From: Polytrichum commune
Lineage: Eukaryota > Streptophyta > Polytrichopsida > Polytrichales > Polytrichaceae
DNA length: 64,000 nucleotides
Assembly: GCA_950295325.1 (NCBI GenBank)
Contig: OX485805.1
Span: 9,486,501-9,550,500, forward strand
Reading direction: 5' to 3'
Each line of letters begins with the position of its first letter. The stretch's first letter is position 1. This document shows, in pieces, positions 48,792-62,700 of the stretch. The notes below the pieces were generated by a model. That model ran no database searches, was not told the origin of the DNA, and saw nothing but the letters and a program-made list of their open reading frames with translations. Made by a program: the position numbers and the translations under genes.

Positions 48792-50332
48792 CAATGAACG
48801 GGGAGTACCGAACTTTAGTTATGAGCTAGCCGAAATTTTTTGGAGATTTCCGAATGAGTTCGCAATGATTCGGACGAGGTACCGACTTAAAATTGTTAAG
48901 GTCGGAAATTGACCGGTTCAAATGAGAAAAGATTGGCAATATAGCCGGTTGAGGCATCATATTTTAGGATATTTACCGAGCCAATTTTTAAATTTTAGGC
49001 AAGTAGCCGAAGGGACTAGGGATAGGGCGGAAATTTCTACTAGGGTAATACTAGAGTCATGACTAATAAGGTCAAGAACCATGGAGGCTAATTAATTTAG
49101 GGTTGGTTCCGTTCACTGGGCCGATTAGGGTTTTGAGGCTCTAAGCACCCAAGGACCCTCTCTCACGAGTATAAGGAGTTTGAGTCCCTTGTGCAAAGGA
49201 TCTCACTCCTCTCATTCCTCTACTGGGATTTCTCTCTGTGTTCTTTCACTACTGCTCTTCCGCTTCTGTTTGTTTCTGCATCCACCTGCGATCTAGTTGG
49301 AGACATTTGTTTCGAAGGTCCAGTTCGGTGCGGCGATCCACCTGCGATCCAGTTGGTGACATCTGTTTCGGAGGTCCAAGGTGAAGGTCCACTTCGGAGG
49401 TCCAGTTCGATGCGGCGATCCACTGTGATCTAGTTGGAGACATTTGTTTCGGAAGTCTAGGGTGAATTTCTAGCGTGAATTTCTAACTTTCAAATTGCAA
49501 GCCACCACTGAATGGGGAGATAAGACTTGTAGAGATTTATGGGGCATGATCACATGGGATCATTCTTTGCAAACCCGATATCCTAATTTGTTTGTCCTTG
49601 CTGATTTGGCTAGAGTACAATGTGTATCAACATCCACTTGTGAAAGGGCGTTTAGTGTCTAAAATTTAATAAAAACACGAGTGAGAAACAAACTTGGAAG
49701 TAAAAATTTGGAAGTCATGCTTAGAATTGCTTTAGAGGGATCAGATGAAAACTTTGATAATATTATTGAAGAGGTAATTCCTTTGTGGAAAACTGGAACC
49801 AAATACCGGTTTTTATATGCTAATCCTTCACGTTATGTGTCTTCTGCAAGTGATGCATCTTGTTCAGTAAGTTCAATTATGTTTTCTAATTATGAGGATA
49901 CGGATGTTTAAAAGTTGCATGTATTGTTGTACTAACTAGCCTCTAAATAATGTATGAACCTTTTTTGGATTTATATATATTTTAAAAGCTAAAGCCTTGG
50001 CCCCAAGTTGGTGGGGGCTTGGCAAGGTTCAAATCCTTCCAAGGATACTTGGATTTTCTATCAACACAAATTCACCCCTTTAAAAGTATAACACCAATTT
50101 TTTTTTACAATATTTAAATAAACAAATCCGACATACAATACAAATCTTCGGAAACATACCGAAATGAAATTCAAAAAGTCGGAAAATTACCGAATGGTAA
50201 AGTTAAATATCGGTTTTTAACCGAGAAAAAAATTTGGATTTAGGTAGCTTCCGAGCAAAAAAATAAAAATCCGAATGTCTTTATAAAAGATCGGAAATGT
50301 ACCGATTTTTGTATAAAACTCCCCGGACTGTG
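48792..50332 (+). mobile_element. hAT transposon relic with perfect 8-bp target duplication
   Basis: The 1,541-bp element begins CAATGAACGGGGAGT; the reverse complement of its right end is CACAGTCCGGGGAGT. GTCAATAC lies directly on both sides (48784-48791 and 50333-50340). Both subterminal zones hold many CCGA/TCGGAAA motifs. It retains only the C-terminal transposase region (about 49513-49911), so it is an internally deleted or decayed copy that cannot move by itself. It sits just after an R6 repeat. Confidence 0.92.
49513..49911 (+). pseudogene. hAT transposase C-terminal (dimerisation) domain remnant
   Basis: The frame reads YPNLFVLADLARVQCVSTST, then CERAFSV, a stop (TAA at 49660-49662), then NLIKTRVRNKLGSKNLEVML and RIALEG. 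The order S-T/S-ERAFS-x-NLIKTRxRN-L-x-L-RI-x-EG is the hAT C-terminal dimerisation signature, closest in style to the ZMYM/KIAA1586-like hAT branch. About 130 residues remain. The zinc-finger and catalytic parts upstream are missing, and the internal stop shows it is dead unless the stop is read as a recent single change. Confidence 0.9.
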
Positions 50333-50340
50333 GTCAATAC

Positions 50341-52566
50341 CTTGTATATAGATCACATTGGATTTTTTTTTCTCCAAATTTTGGACCTTTTGAATTGTTT
50401 AAATCTACATGCATATCTGTGAGTGTAATTTTAATTTGGTTTGAATTGCATGTATCACAATAACATGACTGGGCCTCATGCTCCTTCATCCATTCTAAAT
50501 AAAAGGGATGCCATGTTCTATGCAGACCTTGTTGTAGCAGTAAGATTGAAGCTATCGTGTTCTTAGAATCACAAGACGTTAATTTCTGGTCCTTGGCTGA
50601 ACGATTCTCATGCCTAAGGTAAATGGTAGGTTGAGTTTAGCAAATGTTATATCACACAATGCCTATGATTTGATTATTCAAGTTTCCTTTACATGCATGG
50701 ATTTGGCACAACTACCTCATTAACAAATCCAAGAATAATTTATATCTTGAGAGTACAATTTATCATCATATTTTATTATTGACAAAATGTTGTGTACACA
50801 TTGAAACCTTAAAGGCATGGGAGGTTGTCCTCGTATATCTAACATGTAATATTAAGTATGATTTGACGACCAAATTTTGGATTGGCTTCAAGAGAATTAT
50901 GGAGAATCAAGTATGAACTATATCCGTGCATTTAACACTAGCAACAAAGTCATTGATGGTCATACAACTTATTTAAAAGCATTTCCTTTTACAAATACAT
51001 CAAAATTTCAAACAGGAGTGAAATCACTTGAAGTATGGTATAGTTAGCTAAAACCAAATAGGAAGGAGATGATGTTGAGAGAGATTGCACTCATAAAAAT
51101 GTTAACCCTTACCGGCCTAAACATCCCAATATGGGATATAATGAACGGATCTTGCTCAAAAAAGACTATGTAATGTAGCTCTCTAGTAGTTTGGACATCT
51201 TTCTGCTTAATAATTAATTAAATTGTGAAAGTAAGCTAGGCAACCCATAAAGTAATATTCTAAAATTGGGCAGATTACAAAAGTAATTCAAAATAAGTTA
51301 GATATTCATCCAAGTCATGTCTATAATTCATGAACAGTTTTTCCTAATTTCATCTATGGTGGCTACGATCAACCTAAACACTTCCCTTAACCAACATTCC
51401 TTACCCTAAAGTTTGTCTTTTACTTGCATGTCGAGGTTTTTCTTGGCAGTAGATTTTGCTTCGATTTGATGCTACATTGTTGGATTCCAGTGAATATCAC
51501 TTACATTATTATGATTTTAGACACTCTTTGAATGTTACTTCTTTTTTCGGACACTCAACAAAATCAATCTCCCATAAATTTATGCACCTTTGAAATTATT
51601 TATTTTGTGCTGAAGTTGCTAGAGAGCTACGATATGTTCTTAGCATTTTCAGTTTTAGACATATCTATTGGAATTATTTATCGCCTCCAAAAGCCTCATT
51701 GTTTAATCTCACGAGGTGTTTACATCTCAACAAACATTCAGAAAAATTGATCACTTCAAGATCTTGAGTGGTTTGCAATCTTCCACTGATCTATAGGACT
51801 TTTGATTCAGTGAATCGTATCAAGTTTCTTGCCAGAACATTGAAAATTGTAATTTGCGATGAATTTGCACAATTTTGACTTCCTACATTTATTATTGGAA
51901 GACCCAAATGTTGAATTTCTTACTCCATGGATGCGATCTTTTGATGGTGCCTCATATTTTTCTTTTGTGATACATTTGTTTATGGTATTTAGTGTCACAT
52001 CTATAATAGTGTCACTTACCCTATTTTGAGGCATATGCTAGGTTACTCTAATGATCAACAACTTCACCATCACTGTCACCTCATGACACTTGGCGTTCAA
52101 GTGCACTCACTAATATCTTGGCATGAGTATGTTCAATAGTGTTAAGAAGTTTATGCATCTGTTACACAATGATCTACAAGTCTACTCAAATGACACTTGG
52201 CATTAGTATGCTCAAGAATGACATCCTCTTGCATCCTAAAATGTAAAAACATGACACTTATCTTCTCCTTGCATACTAAAACCCAAAAATATCATCTCAA
52301 GTATCTCAGCATGTTATGCTATATGTCATAATGTACATAATTGTCCACTTAACAAAGTTACTTATGTTGGCAAGTAGTATCATATGGACAATTAGCAAAC
52401 GTGACACTTTGACACATGTAGGCATCTAGTTTAGGCCCTTCGCAAATAGTGTACATGACACTAATACCATAAACAATGCAGTTTTCAAGAACGCTTGGAA
52501 TGTCATAGTTTAACACATCTTGGAAAATGCTTCAAGCATTCCTGAGGACTTTGAGAGCCAAGTACA
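50341..52566. other. AT-rich spacer, no gene supported
   Basis: Frames are under 75 codons and unremarkable. TTGGCATTAGTATG and CATGACACTT phrases recur around 52,080-52,400 but form no clear array. Confidence 0.4.
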
Positions 52567-52876
52567 CAAAATATGGTATTTAGTGTTTGATACACTAAAT
52601 ACAAATGCATGCACTAATAACCCTATGAAAGTAAGTAACATTAAATGTAAACTCAAACACTAAATATCAACTATGGTAATATGTAGAAGTTACATGTTTG
52701 AATTTAGTGTTAGTAAGGATATGAAAAAAGGATATAATAAGGGAGGTGGCAGTAAGGAAGGTAGCGGCACATTTATGTCTAACACCAATTGTTAAAGAAT
52801 TGAAAATTAGTGCTGAGCATGGTAGGGTGGTAACAACACTAAATATAATCAAACACTAAATATCATATTTTGTGTA
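52567..52876 (-). mobile_element. ATTTAGTGTTTG MITE-like element, copy B (complete)
   Basis: The left end TATGGTATTTAGTGTTTG and the inverse of the right end (AAATATGATATTTAGTGTTT) form terminal inverted repeats. About 310 bp. It is the reverse complement of the copy at 3165-3425, which helps define both. Confidence 0.72.
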
Positions 52877-53768
52877 GTTATAATTATTGTAGAAAGCATT
52901 TTCATGTGTTTTGGTGGAGGAGGAGATTCAGTAAAGCAATGAATTTTCTAGTCAAAAGCCTTTTAAAAAAAAACTTGACACCGCATTTTGTTCTCCCAGT
53001 CCCTCGGGGGCTGATGGTCAACATTGATTTCCTCGAGTTGGAACATTTCTAAATAAGAACAAGTCAAAATGACCACTTTCTATCAAATCTCAATGTGAAG
53101 GCAGGTTTATACATCAAACAATCGAATTGCTATCCATTTTTGGAAGATTCTGTTGAACTGGTGTTGTGTACTAAATACAACACCGGTTTATTCCTTTCAG
53201 ATGTTAGCCATCCTGATGAATCGTGACACCAACTACAATATTCTGTATTAACACAGCAATCATTAAGTGTTCCTCATCACATTTCCGGCCAAACTAATGA
53301 TGTTGCATTCAACTTCTGCAACTAGCAGAAAGATGAGAAACAATCACTAACTCGCACCACATTCAAACAACTAGGGGTGACACACAAGGAGATGAATAGA
53401 GAGGGTGCCAAGCTCGGAACATTTCAATAGAAAGAATTCTTGTAGCTTGCTGAAACCAACTTGGGTGCACCACAAACTTGTACCTAATGGTAGACTACTG
53501 ATCTACATGATTCCGGTGCTTATGACATGGCATCCATAAAAATACTTTACACAGGGCTCCTCTACGAGCTACGAGTTCCTGACATCTGTATACAGCGAAC
53601 ATGGGAAAGCTCCTTTCAGCCAGGCAAAAACTCTTCTAAAAGAGTGGCGGCTTGAAGGTGCAGGTGGTGGTGGGGGTGGGGACTTGTGAATGTCTACAAA
53701 GAGAAACCTAAAACTAGATATCAATCTTCTTCTGGTGCTCCCAAAAATTGGATGTTAAGAAGCTTGCA
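52877..53768. other. Downstream region of DCAF1, probably includes its 3' UTR
   Basis: The DCAF1 stop codon is at 53769-53771 on the minus strand, so its 3' UTR must lie just below. A minus-strand AATAAA (TTTATT at about 53,188-53,193) is a possible polyadenylation signal. No other gene seen. Confidence 0.4.
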
Positions 53769-56700
53769 TCAAAACAAGCCTTGCAACATGTCATCAAAAC
53801 CATCGTCTCCATACTCACCCCCTGACCCGTCATCCCCGCTGGAAAAGATACCTCGAGGGTCGTCATCTCCATCCGAAATAAGCTCCAAAACCCCATCCCC
53901 GAGACCATCATCACTTCCGTCATCATCTGAAGAATCTCCAAAATCGCCATCCCCATCATCATCTCCATCGTCGTCGTCTCCACTATTCTCCTCGTCATCG
54001 TTACTCACAAGATCGATGTCTTCATCGTCGTGAAGGTCACCATCTTCATCATCATCATCCTCGCCTTCACTCTCCTCTTCTTCCGTTTCACCCCCGTCAT
54101 CGGGGTCTGAATCATCATCTGTAGGGCGCCGTCTCCCCACTTCATAGAGCCTTGCAAACGAGTCCATCTCATCATTACTTTCAACCGCCACTATGGAGAT
54201 GAAGGAATCAGTTGGCTCTGTCGCAAGGTCGAGCACACAGCGGTCCACAACAGTCGTGGTGATGTCCGAGTAGTCGACGGCGTCCATGGTCCTGAAGGCA
54301 CTGAACAAGGGATGACGCATCCTGCGGGGGTGAAGCGCAGCCATGATGTCATCTGAGTTACGGCGAAGAGTTGCATACATTACATCTCCTGTGGTGTTGA
54401 ATGTGATGGCAGTCTGGTCTAGAGAGGGAACACTCCTTAACAGCTTAAACGAACGAAGATCCCACACCTCGGAGTTGATGATAACCTGCACAGCGTAAGA
54501 GCATAGAATATGAGCATGTTTGGCACATAAGGTATGTAGACCTAAAGTGGTCAGTGGACCTTAAGTGGTTTCTAGCATTAAACTACATATGCAACTCAAA
54601 TGTACGTGTCCGAAATAAAACCACAAGAAAATCTACAAGCACCACTTCAAGATATTCACTTCAAGACTCCAAAAACTAAACTCTCATGTTCCTCATTTGG
54701 ATTTACTAATTTGTTCATGCAAGTTTTTCTGGACTCCTAAACCCCTATATATTTTGAAATGCTGGAAGTGTCCACTCTAGGCACACACATAATACTGCCA
54801 GTTTGTAAATACAAAACTCTTCATGTCATCAACTCTTGATATCATCAGAAAGCTCGAAGTCATTTTCTACTCTTCAAAGTTATACTATAGTAGCAGGATG
54901 TGGGCAGCAGTGAACTGGCACATTTCTTCACAACTGCAAATGCAGCCCTGCATACGTACCTCATTTCCAGCAGGATGAAAGCCACCTCCACCATAGTCTG
55001 TAAATTGATCAAACCGATGGATATCACGTGGTATGCGATGATCCCACAATACCCCGCTCCATAACACTAACACATCATCAGGACTAAAGTGGACCATCGC
55101 CTGAGTGTGGCCACGTGGTGCACCAGGCGCAGTGGTAGTGCTATCAGATAACCTTTGCTCTAACTTGTAAGTACCAACATCATACAGCAGAACTTCTTTG
55201 TGCGCTGCCTCCAAAGCTATTGCTCCAAATCTGCTTCCTGCGTGGTTGAATCTAGCTGCTTTGCAACCCTCAAACACAGTTAAGGGTCCATTACTAAGTG
55301 AAGAAGAGTCCCACAACCGAACATCATAGCTAGCAGATGAAAGGAGAAGCTGCCCTATTCGCGAGTCTCCACTTCCAGCCAGGCAATGTGGGGCAGATTG
55401 CAGAAGAGAAATGGGGGAGTTGTGACCTGACAACTGGACTTCTAAAATATTGCCTGTGCTCGAGTCAAATAGACGAATATCTCCTGCATGACTCCCGGCA
55501 GCTAAACATGATGCATGACCTAAGAAAGTGTTGGCAGTAAGAACAACTGCGTCATCACGACAAGTACGCCATGGACGGAATCGGCTGTACACAAAATGCC
55601 GATCCCTTCTTCGCCCATGCATGCCTCCATAAGGTGGTGATATTTGTCGTGCAGCTAGCCTACCCGCGGTATTTAGAGATGCATCAAGAGCCCGACTAGG
55701 CTCTGGGCAGACATGGGGGTGAAGGAGGGAAAGAGGGGGAAGGGTGGTGATGGGTGCTGGGCATTGACGATGCTGATGCTTCAGATACTGGACCACAAGG
55801 GAATCAAGTGTGGCATGTTCTGCACTTGTTGTGCGAGGTTCTAGAAGAACTCCTGTGTGAGAGGGAAAGAGTGAGTGGCTAGGAGTATTGAGATACTGTT
55901 TGAAGGGAAGATATGGTGACTGCTGAACATCAATAGTCAGAGCCTCCGGCTGTGAGGCAATAGCATCAACTTTCTCAGCTGGTTGTCCAACCAATGACTT
56001 TGAGGGAGTAAACTCAAAAGATGGAGTTACTGATGTAGACAAAACAGGTAAGGAAGTATCAACAGTTAAATTGGTCTTAACAGATATATTCCCAGGGGTG
56101 ACGCAAGGTGATGGCATGTTGACATCTGTGAACGACATCCGTTTATTTGTTGGAGACAGAGGAGGTAGGTCCCTCTCACTTGCTTTCCGCTTTGCAGGAA
56201 CATTTCGAAGGGCAATGGGCGTTTTAAATACAGCATCTAAAGTTTCTTGAGTCAACTTCCCAACAGCAGGAGGCTCTTGAGTATCATTAGCTCTTTGCTG
56301 TGTTCGACTCTCCTTCATACTCTGAGATTTCTTCAGGGAAGCAGTTGTTGAACCTGACTTTGCACCACCAGTCAGTGATGTTGAAAACACTGGCTTTCTG
56401 CGAGCTGAAGCAGGAGGTAGACCACTGCTAGCATCATCATCATCTTTGGAAGCCTGTTTTGATCCCCCTCCTAGAAACCCACCAGATACACGTCCTGAGG
56501 GCCACAGTAATTCATCTGTGAGGCCTTCAGCAGAGGCAGAGGGGAGAAGGAGAGACGTGGGGGGTAGAATGGATGGCAAAGGCTTCAAATTTGCTTCTTT
56601 CAAAAGTGCAGCAGCTGTTGTTGAAAGCCCTGAACCTATTAAGTGCTCATGAATAAGCTGTAGCAACTCCCTGCAGAGACACAAGTATTGCACAGGTAAG

Positions 56701-59700
56701 TTATCTCAAAAAAACAAGAGTCTTGGAACCCACCAGGAAGCCCACAAGGAGTCTATAAGTTTACCTAGCAGGTTTGTGAGTTTCCTGTCATTCCATACTG
56801 CAAGTATTGACCATAAAAGGAAGTCAAAAAAAGTGAAGAATGCTTCAATCGATTTTGGTGTGCACACAGTTGCACAAATTTACAACAAAATTCTAAGAAT
56901 CAAAAACTAATAAAATTACCTAGGATGATAACTTATGGGCGTGGCTGCTGCAATGGCAGCTCTCTCTAGACGACGAAGTGTTGGAGCTGCTGCTTCACTT
57001 GCTGCTACTGTGTTAGCCCGTCCTGCATTTGTCACAATCTGCATCATAATAAAACAATGTGTTATTTTGATGCCAGAAGAATATTTGTCACAAGACACCA
57101 TATGCAGTTTTATATTCTTAAAATAATGCAGAGTATAAGAACAGAAAACATTGACTCATTATCAACAATGTCCAAGAATAAAACTTACTGCAATAAGCTC
57201 CAACGCTACTCTGCTTAGTTCTGCTTGCCATCGTCCTTGTTCTCCACCAATACCTCCTGCACTAGCCTGCCGACCAGCCTGGCCACCACCATCTCGCAAA
57301 AGCTCTGAAAGCAACTTTCCCACCTGCAAAACCAGTCTACTCATAAGAACTCTGCTCCATCCAGATACAAACAGGCTCCACAGGAGGAGCCAAACAATCA
57401 CTTGGACAAAATTCAATAAAAATAGGCAAAGAACAGCCTCAATCGTGGACATTGTTGAAATTCTTCTTAGTATATAAAGTTAATATGCAATTTGTGCACA
57501 TCGTCATTACTTAGTGAAAGTTTCAATTTCTCACCCTCAACATACTTATATTTTCATTATCACTAATGAGTATGTATACAGATGAGAACAAGTATGATTT
57601 CACTCAAATTTGTTCATATAGGAAAATGAACGTTCTAAATACTGATTGTTAATACACTCAGACAATGCTCATTTTTTAAATACAATAAAATTGGACAGCG
57701 CTCATTTGATATCATATTTGTTCATCCTAGGTACACATACTTGGATATACATCAAATAGACTTGCACCTGTTGAATCCAGTAGAAAGGGAATGCCTTAGA
57801 ATGGTCTGATACCTGAAGTTTGGTGAGAATATGCGCAATTGTCTCATCACGAGCCAAGCCCAACAAAACTCGACATGAAAGAGCTCGAATACAGTCTAAG
57901 GCAGCTGGAGGGAGAACAGTTCTTGGGTATAGCAGATGGAGTAACACTTTGATCCCATTATTAGCCCTCACTGCTTCCCTAGCATACCTATACCCCTGTT
58001 CCATGTACGCAGCCAACCCTGACCCTCCAGCCCCTGGCCCAAGTGAGATTCGACGGTCCCCAACAACCCCAGCTCCAGATGCACTTGGACCTGCTGGAAT
58101 TCCTCCATTTCTGTCAGCATTATTGTCTCCTCTGCCCATCCAGCCCTTGCTTTCCAAATTGACTGCTGTCCCTGAACCAGTGACATTTCCTTGGACACCA
58201 TTTCCTGCAACACCTTGGCTTGCCTGGGAGGGCTGTGTTGCAGGAGTGCTGGGAATTGGCATTGGCCGGCTACAAAGTGATGGAGGAGGGCACACCAAAT
58301 TAACTAGCACCAAGAGTGCTGTCTGGATGACCTGAGAGATTTAAAACACCTTGTTAGTTGGAAAAACCTTACACCCCCACACAAAAGTTGGATTTTGGAC
58401 AAGTTTATCTGATGCTGGCAGACATCTTGAGTAACATGTCAAACTTCACAATTAAATGGAAATCTTAGGAAATGACATGTTTATATACATGGGCACTTTT
58501 CCATGGAGTTTAAGTACACTGCAAAGGTCAACCTACCTCAGGATCACAAAATGCAGCTCCACTAGCAGCATCAAGAATAACTGCCATACCAGAGCGCTCA
58601 TTGCTGAGTGTAGAGTCAACTATCAGACGTCGAGTATATGGCACCAAAGATACAATCTGCAGCACTCCAAGAGAGTGCTGTACAATCTCATGCAGGTATC
58701 TTTCTCCAGGTGCAGCTTGCTGTAATTCAGTGAAACATAATACCAAAGTTCAGTTTTGTAAACAATGATATGGAGTTCAGATTCAATACCATGATAAATT
58801 CTAAGCAACAGATTATGGTTCAATAGATGAAATGGTACATTTATAGACTTAAATAGCTTGACCAGTGGCCCATGAGAACTTGAAGTTAGTGCGAGTACTG
58901 AGAAAGACAATACTCTATGAGGTGGCCAGAAGAACATCTACAATAAAACAGTGAGCAACCAAATACTACATAAGATGGAGAAAGAGAATGTGAATCAATG
59001 ATGTACAAAAATTACATCAACAGAGAAGGAAGGGAGTGGAGAATGCGGTGTGTGAAGCTTTTCAACCATTAGAGGATGCAAGCACAGAAGCTACCCAAGA
59101 AGAGGAAAAATTCACATAGTGGGCATACCTGGGTCAGCTCTAGGAGAACAATATGTCCATTGTAGACCATGAATAACTCAAGAGGGACCCATCGCGCTCT
59201 GACAAAACCAGGTCCCAACTTTCGATCTCTCTGCAATTGAATTATAATTGCATCCATTGCCTCATTGCTGATATCAAGAGGCTTATAGGTTGCCCTCCCA
59301 CTGGGCCCACTACGAGAACCACTCTTGTGACTTCGAATAGGTCTCAGTGAGTCTACAAGCAAAAGCAGATGAGCCCGAAAATATTGGCGTAAGGCCACAC
59401 ATGTATGATAAGCAATCTGCTTCCCTGATGATGTCAGAACCTCAGCGGCCAATGTCCGATCACCCCGAGAACCTATAGCACAAGAGACAGTTCAGTAAAA
59501 GGCAGACAATAAGATTCAGACATGTCAACTATTGAATCTCAGCAATGGATTACATCAAACTCCATGATCGGAAATTCAGTGAATGTACTTTATACAGCTC
59601 CAATAGAGCAATTCATACCATGATTTCAAGAAATAATAACAATTTGTAACTGGCCAGTCAAAAAATCTGAGGGCACATTGCCTACTTTAACACATAATAC

Positions 59701-62700
59701 TTGGATGATTGCTGCTAAAATCCAATAGCAATCCTCCAGTACTGAGATCTATGTTGAAGTTCTACAACAACAGAAGATGGAGAAAACTAGGTGACCTGGA
59801 GGTGCTGCAGCTGTTCCTGGGTTGCTTGAGCCTCCTCCTGACCTCAATGCTGCTGTATTGCGTAGTAAATTGACAAGTTTTCTCAAACCATCTTGTGTAT
59901 CGAAGGCATCTAGAATAGCTCGAAACACAAAGGAAGCCCCAAAAAACAAAGCAGCATTTCTACGTGCTGGATCTTGAGAACAACCCAACAGGTGAAGGGC
60001 GAGTGCAACAACATCTTGAACTACTGATGCTGGTAGTGTGCACACACGTTCCATCACACCCTGTCAAGAAATGAATCACAAAGTTTTCAGATATTGAGAA
60101 ATGTGGTCTGCAGTATTTCTTCAAAAAGTAAATGCTGCCAATAAGTACAACTAACTAGTACAAATGGGACTTCTGATTTGCACCAAATAAACTAGTTGCT
60201 CATTAGTACAAGTAAATAACCTTAAATTACAAAAATGAGTGCCAAAAAGAAAATCATGTGGATCGAAAGCAAGGAAGTCACTGTCAATTTGAGATTGTTA
60301 ACTTACTTGCAGAGAAGCGAAGGCAAACAGGCAGAGTGATATGCCAGTTAAAGTTTGTGGCACTCTTGGGGTAGCAAGAAGCTGTTGAACACCACCACGA
60401 TCTACCAGAAGAGCTGCAAATTTGCGATGTGCAGCTAGTGCACAGATCAGCTTCAATACATCAGAGAGCATGGCCAACTCTTTGGGATTGTTGTCCTTTG
60501 GCCGCCGTTGAAGCAGTGCTAGGCAGACATCTACTCCCCTTTCATGCAAGACTGGACCTAGAACTTCTAAGTACTCGCCCATCTTCTCTAAACACTGTAT
60601 GCAGTATCGCTCCCTGAGCACAGCAATTGATTCAATATCTACAAAACATTCCGCTTTATCCTCCAGCTCACATTTGTGTTCATCTTTGTGTTCATCTTTT
60701 TGTTCACTTTGTGCTGCTTCAAGAGCTTCTTCTGCCGCAATCTCATTTTTCTCCAATTGTGCTCTGTATGACAATCACCAACAGATTTAAGCTCCAAATC
60801 CACATTGACTTTGATGCACCATTCATTTCTTCTCTAAGATAAATGTATAGCCAAAGCAAGTAGCATAAAAACACCTTGACAAAGGGTACAAGAACACTAA
60901 AACATTTATTGACATGAAATGCAAGGGAAGAAACAAGGCTCTCAATACAGCCAATTGATTTATTTGGCATGGATGTAGACAGAAAAGAGATGGAGCTGCC
61001 TTTTATAAGGACGGGTTCCCAGAAAGTAAAGAAGAAAGAGAATGCATTTGTAAAAATCACAATGAGCTGAGAGGGAACAAGACCTGCATGTTGAAAAGTA
61101 GAGACTGCAAATTAGGAATATGATAACATCTCCTAATTGCTTTATGCAATTTTATTGGTGAGAATAAAAAATTGGAATAATTTCAATGACACATAACATC
61201 ACAATAATTACATCATATATGTACAAAAGCATTAGTTAAGAGCACTCTTATTGAGTTCAATGGGACCTTCTTAAATTCTGTTTCTCAGTGACACATCTAC
61301 TTGGGGGTCTCCTCAACAAAAAAGGAAAAGATTTTAAAGAGAATTGCATATTGTTTTGCAAGTCCATCAATAATTTGAGACAAAGCTGCTTGATGCTGTG
61401 CTTATATACAGAAAATTACAGGTGGCAGCTGCTTTTGAACTGATCCACATACCTTGAGACAGTTGTTGAAAGGGCTGCATCCACAACTGTCGAGGCTGCC
61501 TTATCAGCAGCAGATAATATTTCTTCTTCTTCATTGGATGTATTTAGAACCTAGAAGGAACAACAACAGAAATATTGGCATCAGAACACTATTCTGTAAA
61601 GCGTGGTAATATTCAGAACTACTTAAATCGGCTGATCCAACTTGATCATTCCTAAAGTCCCATATTCCTGTGAATAACTTAGGAATCTGTAATAACCCTC
61701 AAAAAGAACAATGAGATTGACTGAGAAGAATGCGACTACAATGTAAGACAAGTACCTCCAAAGCTGATGCCTTCACAAGCTCTGCAGCAGCATCTCCAGC
61801 TGCTTTCACAGCCTCCCATGGGGCGTCAGCAGCCCTTGCCTCTGCCTGGGCTGCTCGCTTAGCCCTCTGAATGGCTGATGAAATGTCAGCAACCCCAACC
61901 ATTACACTCTTGATGTCATCCTTTTCAGAATCGCTGTCATCTCTAAATTCCCTATCTCTCAAGCCCTGGGGGCCATATTCTGACCTTGAAGTGATTTTAT
62001 CTGCAAGAGATCCCTTGCTCTTGTATCCACTTTCTTTCCGAACAGGTGTTGCCATTGCTCCCTGACCTCTCTCCAGCTCCAGTAACCCATCACTCACTCT
62101 ACCTTTTCCTCTTCCTTTTCCCCCACCTCGATCCCTTGCATCACTTCTGCGTTTAGAAGGCTCAGCTCTACCTACTTCTTCGATTTCATCTTCCCTTAGA
62201 GGACGGTTACTATTGAACCATTCAGCTGTTCTATTTTTGCCATCTCGTCTGTCCTTCCTCCGCCTCTTATCTTCACTCACCCACTCATCCCCATCCTCAT
62301 CCGCATCATATGTACACAGGCTTAAGTCTGGAGTTTCTAGTCCAGCCCTTCCTTCTATATTTTCAGTATCCTCTTGAACACCTTCCTCATTATCCTTTCT
62401 TTTCCCTTTAAAATCAAGAACCCTTTCACCGACCCAATCTGGCATTTGTTCATCAGATAAAATTTCAGGAGGCCGAATATCTTCCATTCTAGATACTTCC
62501 AAAACTGGCCTAACACGCCCTCTGGCTTCATCCCTTCCCCTACATGCACTACCTACATTCACTATTTTTTCAGTATTCGCATCTGCAGCTGCATCTCCCA
62601 GCACACGGACGCGAAGGTAGTGCATAAGCTGTCCTACTATTCCAGTAGTAAGAACGTCTTCAACAACATCACCCCTGGACATACATTTATTTGTCAGGCT

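Noticed and set aside
53686-54033. Plus-strand open frame of 115 codons rich in Ser and Pro
   Set aside because: It is the antisense of the Asp/Glu-rich DCAF1 tail; GAT/GAC repeats read backwards give Ser codons.
57820-58335. Plus-strand frame of 171 codons
   Set aside because: Antisense to the 519-nt DCAF1 exon, which has conserved protein and matched splice sites.
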